Assembly: GCA_905233515.1 (NCBI GenBank)
Contig: CAJOEQ010000058.1
Coordinates: 1-8,503 of the forward strand
DNA from: an uncultured Synergistales bacterium
Lineage (GTDB): Bacteria > Synergistota > Synergistia > Synergistales > Aminobacteriaceae
Direction of reading: 5' to 3'
DNA: 8,503 nt
Shown here: piece by piece, positions 7,731 to 8,503 of the stretch
How the letters are laid out: each line of letters opens with the position of its first letter
Numbering within the stretch: the first letter of the stretch is position 1
Program-made: the position numbers and the translations under genes
The notes under the pieces: model-generated
What the model saw: the letters and a program-made list of their open reading frames with translations, nothing else
What the model was told of the DNA's origin: nothing
The model's database searches: none

Positions 7731-8449
7731 TGAGCATAATTAACGTTAAAGAACTCTCGAAAATTTACAAGACCGGTGATGTAGAACTGCACGCGCTTAA
7801 TTCTGTATCGTTCAGTGTTGAGCGCGGGGAATTTGTCTGTGTAATGGGTGCTTCAGGCTCAGGAAAATCTACAATGATGAATATTTTAGGCTGTCTTGAT
7901 GTTCCTACTTCAGGAGATTACGAGCTTGACGGCGTGAATGTCAAGAAATTAAATAAAGCCGAACTTGCTGATATTAGGAATCAAAAATTAGGCTTTGTAT
8001 TTCAGGGATTTAATTTACTGCCTAAGATTGACGCTGTAGAAAATGTAGAATTGCCGTTAATTTATCGAGGTGTAAAGAGTTCAGAACGCCGCAAAGCAGC
8101 AATTAACGCTCTTGAAAAAGTTGGACTCGGTGAAAGATTACATCATAAACCTTCACAAATGAGCGGAGGCCAGCAGCAAAGAGTCGCTATAGCACGCGCA
8201 ATCGTAGGGAATGCACCGATTATTTTAGCGGACGAACCGACGGGGAATCTTGACACGAAAACGACTGTAGAAATCATGAATATTTTTTCAGGCCTGCACG
8301 ATCAGGGAATAACAGTAATTCTTGTAACTCATGAGCCTGAAATTGCAACGTGGAGTCAAAGAGTTTTGAGATTCAGGGACGGGCAAATAATTTCAGACGA
8401 GGCAGCCCCGAAAAAAGAAAATCTTGAGACAGAAGCAAGACCGCAATAA
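7730..8449 (+). CDS. MacB/LolD-type ABC transporter ATP-binding protein
   Basis: The cytoplasmic ATPase that powers a MacB/FtsX-type transporter. At 239 residues it is a stand-alone nucleotide-binding domain of normal length. Motifs in order: aromatic Tyr13 in the A-loop region (KIYKTGDVELHAL), Walker A GASGSGKST (40-48), Q-loop Gln92 in FVFQGFNLLP, ABC signature MSGGQQQ (144-150), Walker B IILADEP (164-170) with catalytic Glu169, D-loop GNLD (172-175) and switch His201 in VTHE. The phrases FQGFNLLP and ADEPTGNLD are typical of the MacB/LolD/FtsE-like group, which work with FtsX-type permeases. The C-terminus is charged (KKENLETEARPQ). Its start overlaps the adaptor stop by one base. No permease is fused to it or encoded before the terminator that follows at 8458, whereas E. 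coli MacB carries both parts in one chain. The substrate (macrolide, peptide, lipoprotein or other) cannot be told from the ATPase. Confidence 0.95.
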   Translation: MSIINVKELSKIYKTGDVELHALNSVSFSVERGEFVCVMGASGSGKSTMMNILGCLDVPTSGDYELDGVNVKKLNKAELADIRNQKLGFVFQGFNLLPKIDAVENVELPLIYRGVKSSERRKAAINALEKVGLGERLHHKPSQMSGGQQQRVAIARAIVGNAPIILADEPTGNLDTKTTVEIMNIFSGLHDQGITVILVTHEPEIATWSQRVLRFRDGQIISDEAAPKKENLETEARPQ

Positions 8450-8457
8450 TAATAAAA

Positions 8458-8497
8458 TTCCCCCGTTTTTATGACATGAGCGGGGGAAAAATTTTTT
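8458..8497 (+). terminator. Strong intrinsic terminator of the efflux operon
   Basis: TTCCCCCG (8458-8465) pairs perfectly with CGGGGGAA (8481-8488) around a 15-base loop, followed by six T at 8492-8497. It begins eight bases after the ATPase stop and is the most GC-rich local structure in this AT-rich region, so it most likely ends the operon. The A-rich 3' flank could also pair with T-rich DNA and serve a gene from the other side, but nothing is visible there. Confidence 0.92.
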
Positions 8498-8503
8498 ATT
8501 AAT

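Overview
The window is AT-rich bacterial DNA with every recognisable gene on the + strand and short gaps between genes. An outer-membrane TolC-type protein encoded with a periplasmic adaptor implies a two-membrane (Gram-negative type) cell. GalE and RsmA look like those of low-GC anaerobes. My best guess is a gut or rumen Synergistota (Synergistaceae) genome, but this rests on general protein character and AT-richness only; Negativicutes or another diderm anaerobe is not excluded.

Layout. (1) Positions 1-225 are a non-coding, very AT-rich leader carrying several copies of an AATTTTTTGC word and an imperfect duplication. (2) Positions 226-941 hold an unrecognised secreted protein gene whose reading frame appears broken by a one-base indel near 756-765; the true C-terminus continues in another frame to 941. 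(3) Positions 989-4009 are a tight cluster: galE (UDP-glucose 4-epimerase), a tandem-PAS protein with a degenerate GGDEF domain, and rsmA/ksgA (16S rRNA dimethyltransferase), with 9-base and 3-base gaps. (4) Positions 3998-4161 are a self-contained tRNA-Val(GAC) unit, with its promoter overlapping the end of rsmA and an intrinsic terminator just after the tRNA. (5) Positions 4286-8449 are an export operon: TolC-family outer-membrane protein, PHP-family phosphoesterase, MacA/HlyD-type adaptor and MacB/LolD-type ABC ATPase, closed by a strong GC-rich terminator at 8458-8497.

How the genes work together. The TolC, MacA and ATPase proteins supply three parts of a MacAB-TolC-like efflux machine, but the membrane permease is not encoded before the terminator, so it must lie downstream or elsewhere. 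The PHP gene sits inside this operon without an obvious role in transport. The galE-PAS/GGDEF-rsmA group looks co-transcribed but mixes sugar-nucleotide metabolism, sensing and ribosome maturation.

The points most worth checking are the frameshifted secreted protein, the GGDEF domain that has lost its catalytic motif, the efflux operon ending without a permease, the repeats in the first 250 bases, and an apparent excess of GAGTC/GACTC across the window. I found no clear sign of a wholly new system, phage, transposon or CRISPR array.
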